A stretch of DNA of 38,050 bases from an uncultured Clostridia bacterium (GTDB lineage Bacteria; Bacillota; Clostridia; Christensenellales; Borkfalkiaceae). The stretch lies in assembly GCA_944328845.1 (NCBI GenBank), contig CALVHV010000007.1:1-38050 (forward strand), written 5' to 3'. Shown in pieces: positions 1-7,329 of this stretch. The translations under genes and the position numbers were made by a program. Under the pieces are notes generated by a model. It saw nothing but the letters and a program-made list of their open reading frames with translations, made no database searches and was not told the origin of the DNA. The first letter of the stretch is position 1, and each line of letters starts with the position of its first letter.

Positions 1-53
1 CCTACGCCCGTCTTCTGGCGCAGTGCGTTAACGTAACTTGCTGTGATAGCCAT
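1..53 (-). CDS. tsf: Elongation factor Ts, N-terminal fragment
   Basis: Only the first 17 codons lie in the window; the gene runs off the left edge. The reading begins MAITASYVNALRQKTGV, the typical start of EF-Ts, the guanine-nucleotide exchange factor for EF-Tu. A good AGGAG ribosome-binding site lies about 8 bases upstream of the ATG at 53. It follows rpsB by about 30 bases, the standard bacterial rpsB-tsf order, so both are probably transcribed from the promoter upstream of rpsB. Confidence 0.9.
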   Translation of the reverse strand, partial: MAITASYVNALRQKTGV

Positions 54-83
54 ATCTGTATTCTCCTGTTATATTTACTCTGA

Positions 84-872
84 TCACTCTGCGTCCGCAG
101 CGGCTTCTTCCGCAGCTTCCACCACTTCTTCGATGGACTCTTCGGCAGAAACTTCCGCCGTAGCCTGCTGCATTTCCGCATTGACCGCTTCGCCCTGGTT
201 TGCCTCGATGACCGCGTTTGCGATGACGCCCGAAAGCAGTTTGACCGCGCGGATCGCGTCGTCGTTGCCGGGGATGACATAGTCGATGAGGTCGGGGTCG
301 CAGTTGGTATCCGTGATCGCCACGATGGGGATGTGCAGCTTGCGCGCTTCCTGCACCGCGATGTCCTCGTTATGAGGGTCGACGACAAACATGGCGCCGG
401 GGAGCACCTTCATGTCCTTGATGCCGCCCAGGTTGGCTTCCAGCTTTGCCATTTCCTTTTTGAGGTCGAGCACTTCCTTCTTGGGCAGAAGGTCAAAGTC
501 GCCGTTCTCTTCCATCTTTTCCAGCTTGTTGAGGTACTCGATGCGGGAACGGATGGTCTTGAAGTTGGTCAGCGTGCCGCCCAGCCAACGGGAGTTGATA
601 TAGAACTGTCCGCAACGGACTGCCTCTTCTTTCACCGCTTCCTGCGCCTGCTTTTTGGTACCGACGAACAGGATGCTCTTGCCCGCCTTGACGGTGTCCA
701 CGACGAAAGAGTATGCCTTTTCGACGAGACCGACCGTGAGCTGCAGGTCGATGATGTGGATGTCGTTGCGCGCTGCGAAGATGTACTTCTTCATCTTGGG
801 GTTCCATTTCCTGGTCTGGTGACCGAAGTGCACGCCCGCTTCGAGCAGCTGCTTCATTGTGATAACTGCCAT
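84..872 (-). CDS. rpsB: 30S ribosomal protein S2
   Basis: This 262-residue protein is ribosomal protein S2, which joins the small subunit late in assembly and bridges its head and body. The start reads [20 protein letters not shown], followed by [10 protein letters not shown] and RNDIHIIDL, all highly conserved in S2. The reading frame is open further upstream, but the ATG at 872 is chosen because the family starts there and a GGAGG lies just before it. The C-terminus is an acidic Glu/Ala-rich tail of about 30 residues, a common variable extension. tsf follows directly. Identification is secure. Confidence 0.98.
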   Translation of the reverse strand: MAVITMKQLLEAGVHFGHQTRKWNPKMKKYIFAARNDIHIIDLQLTVGLVEKAYSFVVDTVKAGKSILFVGTKKQAQEAVKEEAVRCGQFYINSRWLGGTLTNFKTIRSRIEYLNKLEKMEENGDFDLLPKKEVLDLKKEMAKLEANLGGIKDMKVLPGAMFVVDPHNEDIAVQEARKLHIPIVAITDTNCDPDLIDYVIPGNDDAIRAVKLLSGVIANAVIEANQGEAVNAEMQQATAEVSAEESIEEVVEAAEEAAADAE

Positions 873-993
873 AATCGATTCCTCCGTTTCTTCCTCCCCC
901 GTCCGCAGATCAGCCCGCACACAGCCTGCCCGAGAAAGAATTTGACAGGAACGGAATGCGGAACGCACGGGGTGTGAATTTTATAGCTTATCT

Positions 994-1022
994 ATTTTAC
1001 CATAGCTTTTTTGTTTTGGCAA
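994..1022 (-). promoter_or_regulatory. Sigma-A-type promoter of rpsB-tsf
   Basis: On the minus strand TTGCCA (1017-1022) and TAAAAT (994-999) are separated by exactly 17 bases. The leader to the rpsB start is about 110 bases, long enough for an S2 autoregulatory structure, although I could not fold a convincing one by eye. Confidence 0.8.
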
Positions 1023-1080
1023 GCAATTTGATTTCCGGAAAAAAATTTTCTGCGCGGTTTTTGACCCTTTTTTCCCTTTT

Positions 1081-1112
1081 TATACGCGCGCGGCGGGCGC
1101 CTCGCGCGTATA
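1081..1112. repeat. GC-rich inverted repeat between DUF1292 terminator and rpsB promoter
   Basis: A perfect 10-bp inverted repeat (TATACGCGCG and its complement) flanks a 12-base GC-rich loop. It is not followed by a T tract in either direction, so it is not a standard terminator. It directly abuts the terminator at 1110-1140. Confidence 0.6.
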
Positions 1113-1140
1113 AAAAGGCTCCCGCAACAGCGGGAGCCTT
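1110..1140 (-). terminator. Rho-independent terminator after DUF1292 gene
   Basis: On the minus strand a 10-bp stem (AAGGCTCCCG and complement) with a short loop runs into a TTTTTA tract, 8 bases past the DUF1292 stop. It ends the ruvX-DUF1292 operon. Confidence 0.85.
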
Positions 1141-1147
1141 CCCTTCT

Positions 1148-1561
1148 TTACTTTTTCTCGTGCTTGTGATCGTGATTTTTACAGCCGCAGCCGCAGCCTT
1201 CTTCGTAATCGGTGTCCAGAGACGCCGCTTCGTCCGCGTCGTCGTCCTCTTCCATGATGCGGCAGAATTCTTCGAACACTTCATCCAGCAGCTTGTCGTC
1301 TTCGACGGGAACGAGTTCCTCTTCCCCCTCTTCTCCGACGATCTGCAGAATGGTGACTTCGTCTTCCTCCTCTTCCGCGTCCTCTTCCGCCGTCTGGAAG
1401 AACGCGTACCAGCCGCCCTTGTATTCGATGGTACCGATGTGATAGCACTTATGCACCTTACCCTGGTCGTCTACCAGCTCCACGACGTTGACTTCTTCGT
1501 CGCCGCAATCTTCGCAGCCGCAACCGCAGCCCTCTTCGTGAAGTTTCTTTTCTTCGCTCAT
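1148..1561 (-). CDS. DUF1292 family protein with Cys-rich termini
   Basis: This 137-residue acidic protein has a DUF1292 (YrzB-like) core at roughly residues 20-95, of unknown function; the family commonly sits next to ruvX in Firmicutes, as here. Its ATG overlaps the ruvX stop in an ATGA, indicating translational coupling, and AAAGGAG precedes it. Unusually, the core is bracketed by two near-identical cysteine clusters: EEGCGCGCEDC near residue 10 and EEGCGCGCKNHDHKHEKK at the C-terminus, the latter His-rich. These could bind metal (inference); DUF1292 proteins such as YrzB are usually shorter and lack them. Confidence 0.85.
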   Translation of the reverse strand: MSEEKKLHEEGCGCGCEDCGDEEVNVVELVDDQGKVHKCYHIGTIEYKGGWYAFFQTAEEDAEEEEDEVTILQIVGEEGEEELVPVEDDKLLDEVFEEFCRIMEEDDDADEAASLDTDYEEGCGCGCKNHDHKHEKK

Positions 1562-1992
1562 GTTTGCACTCCTTTCTGTTTTTTATTCAAATACCCTTCC
1601 AGAATATAGGAAGCGGCAATGCTGTCGATGGACTGTTTTCTGTTTTCGCGGCGCACCCCGCCTGCAATCAGCACCCGCTCCGCCTCCATCGTGGTAAAGC
1701 GTTCGTCCTCGAATACGACGGGCACATCCGTCTTTGTCTTTAAAAGTTCCACAAAGCGGCGGGTCTTTTCCGTCTGCACCGACTCCGTCCCGTCAAAATT
1801 GAAGGGAAGCCCGCAAACGATGAGTCCCGCGTCCTTTTCCCGGACGATGGCGGCAAGTGCCTCCGCGTCCGCCGCCGCACTCTTGGTGCGGAAATAGGTC
1901 GTCCCCGGCAGAGCAAAGGTGTTGAACGGGTCGCTCGCCGCGATGCCGATACGCTTGTCTCCGATATCGAAAGCTATGATGCGTTTTTCCAT
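1558..1992 (-). CDS. ruvX: RuvX/YqgF-type Holliday junction resolvase, putative pre-16S rRNA nuclease
   Basis: This 144-residue protein has the RNase H-like YqgF fold. It starts MEKRIIAFDIGDKRIGIA, with the first catalytic Asp in the FDIG strand; VVFEDERFTT carries the conserved Glu, and SIDSIAAS carries the last Asp. The family is implicated in 16S rRNA 5' maturation and possibly recombination. An in-frame ATG lies 6 codons upstream, but the ATG at 1992 has a GGAGG at proper spacing and matches the family start. It forms a two-gene operon with the DUF1292 gene. Confidence 0.93.
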   Translation of the reverse strand: MEKRIIAFDIGDKRIGIAASDPFNTFALPGTTYFRTKSAAADAEALAAIVREKDAGLIVCGLPFNFDGTESVQTEKTRRFVELLKTKTDVPVVFEDERFTTMEAERVLIAGGVRRENRKQSIDSIAASYILEGYLNKKQKGVQT

Positions 1993-2025
1993 GGCGCCTC
2001 CGGCAGTCATTTTTCAGCCGCTACA

Positions 2026-2057
2026 AGTATAGCACATTCCCGCGCCGCCGTCTACAA
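2026..2057 (-). promoter_or_regulatory. Probable extended -10 promoter of ruvX
   Basis: On the minus strand TGCTATACT provides a TG-n extended -10 (hexamer 2026-2031), about 35 bases before the ruvX ATG. A TTGTAG lies 20 bases upstream, too far for a standard -35, so recognition would rest mainly on the extended -10. Confidence 0.45.
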
Positions 2058-2189
2058 TTTTTTAAAATATTTGCCGCGATTTTACAGTTTTCCCCTTTTC
2101 CGCACAAAAAATACCCGCCCCGAGCACCCTTTTACCCTCCTCCCCCTGCCCTTGGACGGTTTTATGCCTTTCCTCCGCTTCAAATACGA

Positions 2190-2217
2190 TACCCGCCGCG
2201 CAGCTGCGCGGCGGGTA
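2190..2217. repeat. Perfect 28-bp palindrome
   Basis: The sequence is self-complementary without a spacer, centred on AGCT, with arms TACCCGCCGCGCAG. No T tract follows on either strand, so it is not a terminator. Confidence 0.7.
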
Positions 2218-2393
2218 CCGTAAGAAAAAGTTGATGAGGAGTGAGTGTCTTTGCCGCCGCCCGTGCGGCGGACGGGCTTTTCCGCCCGCATCATTAGAAT
2301 AGCAAAAACTTGTCTCCGAGTTTTGCATTTTTTGCAATAATTTTGTAAAATTTGCGCGCACTTGCAAAAGGTGCTTACTGACAAGCAGATTTC

Positions 2394-2431
2394 CCGTATC
2401 TTTCGTGCCGCGCACGGCGCGAAAGATACGG
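2394..2431. repeat. Long hairpin, 18-bp stem
   Basis: The arms CCGTATCTTTCG and CGAAAGATACGG pair perfectly and the stem continues inward with one G-T pair to a CGCA loop. No gene overlaps it and no T tract follows. Confidence 0.7.
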
Positions 2432-2581
2432 TCGTACGCGCCGTCCTGCGCCGCACCTGCCTGTCCTTCCCCTTGCACCTGCACCGCCATTTTTACACTC
2501 TTCCCCGTTGTCCCCCCTTCTTCTTGCGCCTGCGCCGCCGTTTTCACGTCTGTCCCCGTTTGACCGTTTTCCCTTTCGCCT

Positions 2582-2617
2582 GCGCCGCCCCGCGGCATGA
2601 TTGCCGCGGGGCGGCGC
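2582..2617. repeat. Perfect 16-bp stem GC-rich hairpin
   Basis: The arm GCGCCGCCCCGCGGCA (2582-2597) is followed by a TGAT loop and its exact complement (2602-2617). It resembles the palindrome at 8167-8197 in composition and layout, suggesting a dispersed palindromic element. Confidence 0.7.
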
Positions 2618-2632
2618 CTTGGCTTCGGGCAC

Positions 2633-2657
2633 GAAAAAAAGCGCCCTTACGGACGCT
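2633..2657 (-). terminator. Probable terminator downstream of MFS gene
   Basis: On the minus strand AGCGTCC, a GTAA tetraloop and GGGCGCT (one G-T pair) are followed by seven T residues. It lies about 165 bases beyond the MFS stop, so the 3' untranslated region would be long. Confidence 0.6.
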
Positions 2658-2823
2658 CCCCCTCGTTTGCCGCGCGAAAGTTCCCCCTGCCGCTGCGGCC
2701 CTGCGCGCGCCGGCGGTTTTCCCCGCCGCACGCCGCACGGCAGTCCTTTCGTTCTGCCGTATCTCTATTATACGCGGACTCTGTAAAAAAATTCCGCATC
2801 TCTTTGTAAAAATTTGTAAAATT

Positions 2824-4251
2824 TTACTCTTTATCCGACAACGGGAGGCTGTTCCGACCCAGCCCCTCCTCGTGCCCGTTCTCTTCCGCGGCAAGATCCT
2901 GCGCAGAGAGCGCTTCCTCGCCCGCAAAGGTTTGTCCGCGCCCGTCCGAGCCGACCTGTTCCGACCCCGCCGACGAAGCGCCGTCGCGGCCCTCTGCCGC
3001 GACAAGAGCGGCCTTGTTCCCCGCACGGACAGCCGCGAGAAAGAATCCCAGCCCGATGAGGAACATCACGGACAGCGCGCCCACGCCGATGCTCTGGTTG
3101 TTGAAGATCTGCGTCACACCCGAGACGAGCAGGGTGCCCATAAACGCGGCGCCCTTGCCGAAAATATCATAAATGCCGAAGTATTCGCCCGATTTTGCCT
3201 TGGGAACGATCTTGGCGTAATAGGAGCGGGACATCGCCTGAATGGTGCCCTGGAACAGCCCCACGCACACGGCGAGGATCCAGAACTGATACTCCTTTCG
3301 CAAGAAAATCGCGTATACGGTGATGAAAAAATACGCCACGATGCAGGCAATGATGAGGTACTGCGGCTTGACCTTGCGGGACAGCATGCCCAGCAGAATA
3401 GCGGCGGGAAACGCCACGATCTGCGTGACGAGCAGGGCGATGACGAGGCTGACCGTGTTCAGGCCCAGCGAGGTGCCGTAGGCGGTTGCCATGTCGATGA
3501 TGGTATAGACCCCGTCGATGAAAAAGAAAAAGGCGAGCAGGAAAAAGAGGATCTGTTTGTTTTTCCCCACTTCTTTGAACACGCCGCCCAGATTTTTGAG
3601 ACCCGTGCGGACGGGATGCCCGCCGTGCTCGACGTAGTGGCTCTGCCTGTAACTGCGCAAAAGCGGCACCGAACAGCCCACCCACCACACGGCGGTGAGC
3701 GAAAAGACGAGGATCATGGACAGAGGCATGGAGATGAGATCGAACATCGCATACAGAATGTACACGCCGATGCTCAGCACGAAGGGCAGGCAGCTGCCGA
3801 TGTAGCCCCAGGCGTACCCGCGGGAAGAAACTTCGTCCATGCGCTCGTCGCTCGTTACGTCGCAGAGCATGGAATCGTACACGACGAGACTGAGCGAATA
3901 GCCGCTCTTGGCGATGACAAAAAGCACGAGGAACCACATCCAATGCTGCAAAAACCCGAGCACCACGCATCCGATCGCGCCCGCCAGCAATGCGGCGGAA
4001 AAGATGACCTTGCGCGCGCCGCGCAGATCGGACAGGGTGCCCAGCGTGGGACCGAGCACCGCGACGACGGCGGTGGAAACGGACGTAGCGTACCCCCAAT
4101 AAGCGAGGTAGTTTTCGGACGAGACGCCCGCGTTGGTCGCCAGTTCGTTGAAATAGATGGACATGAGCGTAGAAACGAGCAGGGTAAACGCGGAATTGCC
4201 CACGTCGTACCAGACCCATTTTCGCTCTGTCGGGGTCATTTTAAAGTTCAT
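2824..4251 (-). CDS. MFS transporter, UMF1/Atg22-like family
   Basis: This 475-residue integral membrane protein begins MNFKMTPTERKWVWYDVGNS; the W-Y-D-x-x-N-S-A-F signature is typical of the UMF1 (Atg22-like) branch of the major facilitator superfamily. About 12 hydrophobic segments follow, with MFS-type loop motifs (GTLSDLRGARK after TM2). The substrate is not predictable; UMF1 members are linked to amino-acid or solute efflux. A hydrophilic, Gly/Ser/Glu-rich C-terminal tail of about 70 residues follows the last segment and is unusual. The start at 4251 has an AGGAG and overlaps the end of the upstream phospholipase-like gene by 11 bases, so the two are co-translated. Confidence 0.85.
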   Translation of the reverse strand: MNFKMTPTERKWVWYDVGNSAFTLLVSTLMSIYFNELATNAGVSSENYLAYWGYATSVSTAVVAVLGPTLGTLSDLRGARKVIFSAALLAGAIGCVVLGFLQHWMWFLVLFVIAKSGYSLSLVVYDSMLCDVTSDERMDEVSSRGYAWGYIGSCLPFVLSIGVYILYAMFDLISMPLSMILVFSLTAVWWVGCSVPLLRSYRQSHYVEHGGHPVRTGLKNLGGVFKEVGKNKQILFFLLAFFFFIDGVYTIIDMATAYGTSLGLNTVSLVIALLVTQIVAFPAAILLGMLSRKVKPQYLIIACIVAYFFITVYAIFLRKEYQFWILAVCVGLFQGTIQAMSRSYYAKIVPKAKSGEYFGIYDIFGKGAAFMGTLLVSGVTQIFNNQSIGVGALSVMFLIGLGFFLAAVRAGNKAALVAAEGRDGASSAGSEQVGSDGRGQTFAGEEALSAQDLAAEENGHEEGLGRNSLPLSDKE

Positions 4252-5086
4252 ATTCTCTCTCCTCTTGTTCGTTGAGCACGGGGATATCCTGCCACCCCTC
4301 GCCCGCGCCGAACGTTCTGTCAAAAGCGGACGAGAGAGGCGCACCCTCTTCGTACGCGCGCAGATCAGACAGCAGGGAAAGACATTCCCCTTCCGCCTTC
4401 TTCATCAGTTTGTCCAGGCGCAGGTTGCTGTCCCTGCAGGCGGGGATGGGCTGTTTTGCCATCATCATGCCGTGCATTTCCCGATAATTTCCCGAAAGCC
4501 GCAAAACGCTGTTGACCAGAAAGCGCTTGAAGGAGCCGGGCGCGCGCACCAGCTCGTTGCAGGTGAGCATGGATCTGAGGGAACTTTGCACCTGCTTGGC
4601 AGAAAGTCCAGCAAAGAAAGGCGCAATGACGCGCGCATTTTCCGCCGTGGCGAAGATGTGCCCCGTCAGCTTTGCCGAAAGGGCGTCTTTCCCCTCCTTT
4701 TCGAGCAGATAGCGGTCAAACTCGCTCTCGATCTCCGTATGGCGCACGTCGGACACGGCGATCTTGTTTTCGATGTAGCCGTGACAGGTGACGTCCAGCG
4801 CAAAATGGCACAAAAAGCCGAGAAGATAGGCGCGGGCGGCGTCCCCTCCCTGCGCGGCTGCCCGTTCGGCGGGGACAAAAAAATCCTTGGCGGGACGCTC
4901 GTGCGTGCCGAAACCTATGGAATTGACCTTGTTGCGGGTCAGCGCGTGATAATAAAAGAGAATGTCGGGGCCGTGCAGACCGATGTCGTACAGTTGCCTG
5001 TGCGCCTGCGCGAGGGCGGCGATCTCTTCGGGGAATCGTTTGAGCATGTTCTTGCCGAACACATAGTGAGCATACGTAGAAGGCAT
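4241..5086 (-). CDS. Zinc-dependent phospholipase C family protein
   Basis: This 281-residue protein has the Zn-dependent phospholipase C/S1-P1 nuclease-like fold (Zn_dep_PLPC). Candidate zinc ligands are visible: His7 in TYAHYVFG, LHGPD (His38, Asp41), CHFALDVTCHGY (His94, Asp98, His102) and HTEIE (His116, Glu118/120). There is no signal peptide, so unlike clostridial alpha-toxin it is probably cytoplasmic; such intracellular relatives are common in Firmicutes and have no assigned substrate. It is the first gene of an operon with the MFS transporter. Confidence 0.8.
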   Translation of the reverse strand: MPSTYAHYVFGKNMLKRFPEEIAALAQAHRQLYDIGLHGPDILFYYHALTRNKVNSIGFGTHERPAKDFFVPAERAAAQGGDAARAYLLGFLCHFALDVTCHGYIENKIAVSDVRHTEIESEFDRYLLEKEGKDALSAKLTGHIFATAENARVIAPFFAGLSAKQVQSSLRSMLTCNELVRAPGSFKRFLVNSVLRLSGNYREMHGMMMAKQPIPACRDSNLRLDKLMKKAEGECLSLLSDLRAYEEGAPLSSAFDRTFGAGEGWQDIPVLNEQEEREYEL

Positions 5087-5116
5087 TTTTTACTCCCGAT
5101 GGTTGTTGACCCTTTT

Positions 5117-5145
5117 ATTATAGCACACGCCGCGGCGTTTGACAC
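5117..5145 (-). promoter_or_regulatory. Promoter of phospholipase C-like/MFS operon
   Basis: On the minus strand a consensus TATAAT (5117-5122) lies 17 bases from GTGTCA (5140-5145, 4 of 6 to consensus), giving a leader of about 25 bases. The spacer contains the palindrome CGCCGCGGCG. Confidence 0.65.
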
Positions 5146-5306
5146 AATTATTTTGTATTTTCTGTGTAATAAAAATGTAATAACCCGCTTTTTGTCCGCA
5201 CAACGCACCTCATCGACGAAAAAAAGAAACGCACGGCACAAAATTGCCCGCAAAATGCCTGCACCTGCCGCAAAAAACGCGTCCCTCCCTCGGCGGTGCA
5301 TGCCGT

Positions 5307-5343
5307 AAAAAAGACGGCAGGCGCGCCTTTTCGGCGCGCCTGC
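5307..5343 (-). terminator. Rho-independent terminator after YtxH-like gene
   Basis: On the minus strand GCAGGCGCGCC, a 5-base loop and its complement form an 11-bp stem, followed by CGTCTTTTTTA. It begins 9 bases after the stop. Confidence 0.85.
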
Positions 5344-5352
5344 TTTGCGCTG

Positions 5353-5535
5353 TTATTTCTTTTTTTCCTGACTGCCGTTTTCCATCTGCGAAAGTTTTTC
5401 GTCGATGTAGGCGTCCATGCGCTCTTTGAGTTCTTCCTGACCCTTCTGTACGAGGGCGCGCGTCTTATTGCTGTTTGCTACCCAAAGTGCGCCCAGCACC
5501 GCGCCTGCCGCAAGGCCGGCAATGAATTTTTCCAT
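5353..5535 (-). CDS. Small YtxH-like membrane protein
   Basis: This 60-residue protein has one N-terminal membrane segment (FIAGLAAGAVLGALWVA) followed by a charged helix ending in lysines, the layout of YtxH/general-stress-type small proteins. The function of such proteins is unclear. A GGAGG precedes the ATG, and an 8-bp GC-rich inverted repeat lies directly upstream of that site. It is followed by a strong terminator and may be co-transcribed with the RsfA-like gene 59 bases upstream. Confidence 0.7.
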   Translation of the reverse strand: MEKFIAGLAAGAVLGALWVANSNKTRALVQKGQEELKERMDAYIDEKLSQMENGSQEKKK

Positions 5536-5548
5536 ACTTTTTTCCTCC

Positions 5549-5566
5549 GCGAGGGGTTCCCCTCGC
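5549..5566. repeat. Inverted repeat just before YtxH-like ribosome-binding site
   Basis: GCGAGGGG, two bases and CCCCTCGC form an 8-bp stem ending next to the GGAGG of the downstream gene. It could affect initiation or separate its message from that of the RsfA-like gene; no T tract is present. Confidence 0.5.
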
Positions 5567-5594
5567 AGAGAAGTATGCGCCGTTCCCCCGCGGA

Positions 5595-6212
5595 TTATGC
5601 GCCGCGTTTGGGTGACGCCGCGCGGCGCAGGATGTCGTTTTCCTCTTCCAGCTTGCGCAGCGCTTCGCGCAGGCGCTCGTTTTCCTCGCGCAAAGAGACG
5701 GCGAGCCGCGAATACAGCGCGTCGATCTCCTGCTGCAATCTGCGTTCGAGCAGGCGGGAAGGACGGCGGGATTCTTCCACGCTGACCCCCAGGCGCTGCG
5801 CCGCCGCGCGTACCTCTTCCGGCTGTTTGCGGAGCATGTTCCTGTACTTGTTCTGATAGCGCAGCATCTTCCGCTCGTCGCCATGGCAGACGTTGGAAAT
5901 GGCGCGACGCACGGACAAGCCCTTGCTGCGTTCGAGAAGGATGCCGCGCAGCATCTCCTCCCGCTCCTCGGCGGTGAAGGGCACCACCTCTTCCGCGTGC
6001 AGCCCCCTGCCTTCCAGCAGACGTTTTGCCTCGCCCGTGGGCGTTTTCAGCAGGCGGTAATAGTAATTGCGCACGCTGCCGCCCGCCCTGCCGTGCGCTT
6101 TGCCGTATTCTGAAAAGAGGGATGTGAGCGTCTTGCCCTTATTTTTTCCCTCCTCGATCCAGCGGATCAGCTGCTCCGCTTCCTCTTTGGGATAACCGTT
6201 GATTTTTTGCAT
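5595..6212 (-). CDS. RsfA/Myb-like DNA-binding protein with C-terminal coiled coil
   Basis: This 205-residue basic protein has a predicted N-terminal SANT/Myb-like segment (EQLIRWIEEG ... GGSVRNYYYRLL, residues 10-55), a basic middle, and a C-terminal leucine-zipper-like coiled coil (roughly 160-200, ending ENERLREALRKLEEENDILR). The layout recalls RsfA-type prespore regulators, but I assign this from the pattern only. The ATG at 6212 is preceded by a strong GGGAGG; a start 11 codons upstream is open but unsupported. It is divergent from the 313-residue gene and upstream of the YtxH-like gene. Confidence 0.6.
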   Translation of the reverse strand: MQKINGYPKEEAEQLIRWIEEGKNKGKTLTSLFSEYGKAHGRAGGSVRNYYYRLLKTPTGEAKRLLEGRGLHAEEVVPFTAEEREEMLRGILLERSKGLSVRRAISNVCHGDERKMLRYQNKYRNMLRKQPEEVRAAAQRLGVSVEESRRPSRLLERRLQQEIDALYSRLAVSLREENERLREALRKLEEENDILRRAASPKRGA

Positions 6213-6238
6213 GGTTCGACCTCCCTTTTGTACCTGTA

Positions 6239-6270
6239 TTGACATACTTTGGTGACTTTATACATACAAT
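6239..6270 (+). promoter_or_regulatory. Possible promoter of the 313-residue hypothetical gene
   Basis: A consensus TTGACA (6239-6244) is followed by TATACA at 14 bases or TACAAT at 20 bases; neither spacing is ideal. Position and the nearby divergent start support a promoter. Confidence 0.35.
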
Positions 6271-6273
6271 GAG

Positions 6274-6297
6274 AAAAAAATGCCGCCGACGGGCGGC
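6274..6297 (-). terminator. Possible minus-strand terminator in divergent region
   Basis: On the minus strand GCCGCC, a 4-base loop and GGCGGC are followed by A and seven T residues. It would stop antisense transcription from the plus-strand gene before it reaches the RsfA-like gene. Confidence 0.4.
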
Positions 6298-6311
6298 ACG
6301 GGAGGCGCGGC

Positions 6312-7253
6312 ATGCGCATTTACTTTTCCGCCGCCCTGCCCTGCGTACTGCGGGCGGGCGGCGCGCCTGCGGGATTTTTGAACGGAAACAAGCTGTTTGC
6401 GGATGCGGACAACGTGCTGGCGGAATTTCTGCCCGCCGACGGGGAGCTTTTGCCCCTCTCCTTTGTGACGAACGAAGAATTTTTCCGCCGTCCGCCCGCC
6501 TGCTGCGACGTGTACCGCTGCGGCTGTTACAACCTCGTGCACGCCGCGCGATTTTCCCCGCGGCGCAGCGGCTTTGACGCAAAAACACAGATACGTTGCG
6601 GCAATTTGCAGGCGACCGTGTTCGAATGCGGCGGGCCTTTCCTCTGCCTGCAGAACGCGGACGGGTTCGACGTGTTTCCCCTGCCGCAGGGAGAATACGA
6701 ACTGGGAGAGACGCGCGTAGGCGGAAAAAGCTTTATCCACTCGCTCTGCAAAAAGAGCGGGTACTTTGCGCTGTTTTCGCAGGAAAGAAAGCGCGTCCTG
6801 CGCGAGCGCATCCAAAGCCGCAACGAAGGAGAAGAACTGGAACTTGTGCAGACCCTGCCCGACATAGCGGGGCACACCGTGCGCGAACGGTACGCCCTGC
6901 GCGGCGAGGAACTCTTGCTGACGGAGCGTACCGTCGCCGCGCGCGAGGGGTTCGACCCTGCCGCCCTGCCCGACAAACTGCTGCCCTTTGCCTTTTTTGA
7001 GGAACTGGCGGCAGGCGGAGACGCGGCGCCCTTCCTTGCCCCCGCCCTGCACGAACAGGCGGGACGGCTGAAAGAATACCTCGGCGATTTTTGCGGCGTC
7101 TGCCTGCCGGAAGAGATCTTTTACCGCGTGCACGGAGAGGTGAACGCGGCGGGGCTCGTGTACAGGCGCGCCGAAAACGCCTTCGACGTAAAATTTTTCC
7201 GCGTGGAGACGGAGCAGGGCAAAATTACCGACGTCCTGCCCGTGGAAGACTGA
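6312..7253 (+). CDS. Hypothetical protein, family not recognised
   Basis: I do not recognise this 313-residue protein. It has no signal peptide or membrane segment and is rich in short beta-type segments (RIYFSAALPCVLRAGG, NLQATVFECGG, FLCLQNADGFDVFPLP), with several cysteines in the first third (CCDVYRCGCYN). A mixed alpha/beta C-terminal half follows. The ATG at 6312 has a good GGGAGG. Codon use matches the high-GC neighbours, so it looks native. It lies between a divergent regulator and yugP, which has its own promoter. Confidence 0.75.
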   Translation: MRIYFSAALPCVLRAGGAPAGFLNGNKLFADADNVLAEFLPADGELLPLSFVTNEEFFRRPPACCDVYRCGCYNLVHAARFSPRRSGFDAKTQIRCGNLQATVFECGGPFLCLQNADGFDVFPLPQGEYELGETRVGGKSFIHSLCKKSGYFALFSQERKRVLRERIQSRNEGEELELVQTLPDIAGHTVRERYALRGEELLLTERTVAAREGFDPAALPDKLLPFAFFEELAAGGDAAPFLAPALHEQAGRLKEYLGDFCGVCLPEEIFYRVHGEVNAAGLVYRRAENAFDVKFFRVETEQGKITDVLPVED

Positions 7254-7280
7254 TTTTCACGCAAAAATCGAGTAAATTTT

Positions 7281-7309
7281 TTGACTTTTCCCTCCGCATA
7301 CTATATAAT
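7281..7309 (+). promoter_or_regulatory. Sigma-A-type promoter of yugP
   Basis: TTGACT (7281-7286) and TATAAT (7304-7309) are separated by 17 bases and lie about 20 bases before the ribosome-binding site of the metalloprotease gene. Confidence 0.85.
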
Positions 7310-7329
7310 AGCTAAAAAGGAGGGTCGCC

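Larger units (their letters stand above)
2058..2823. other. 766-bp intergenic region rich in hairpins, no convincing gene
   Basis: No protein-like frame stands out: the open frames here are low-complexity Arg/Gly/Ala or Gln/Glu/Gly-rich and have no plausible start. The region holds strong inverted repeats (2190-2217, 2394-2431, 2582-2617), a terminator for the MFS gene (2633-2657) and an imperfect repeat of about 50 bases in 2470-2585 (two copies of a C-rich unit around cctgc-ccgcc and tccccgtt). It could be a decayed gene or an array of palindromic elements. Confidence 0.5.

Noticed and set aside
2362..4275. Long plus-strand open frame (about 637 codons) opposite the MFS gene
   Set aside because: It is an antisense shadow of GC-rich coding sequence: no ribosome-binding site, and a low-complexity Arg/His/Ala-rich translation.
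5139..5190. TTGACA on the plus strand as a promoter
   Set aside because: No fitting -10 at 16-18 bases and no plus-strand gene downstream; the bases overlap the minus-strand promoter at 5117-5145.
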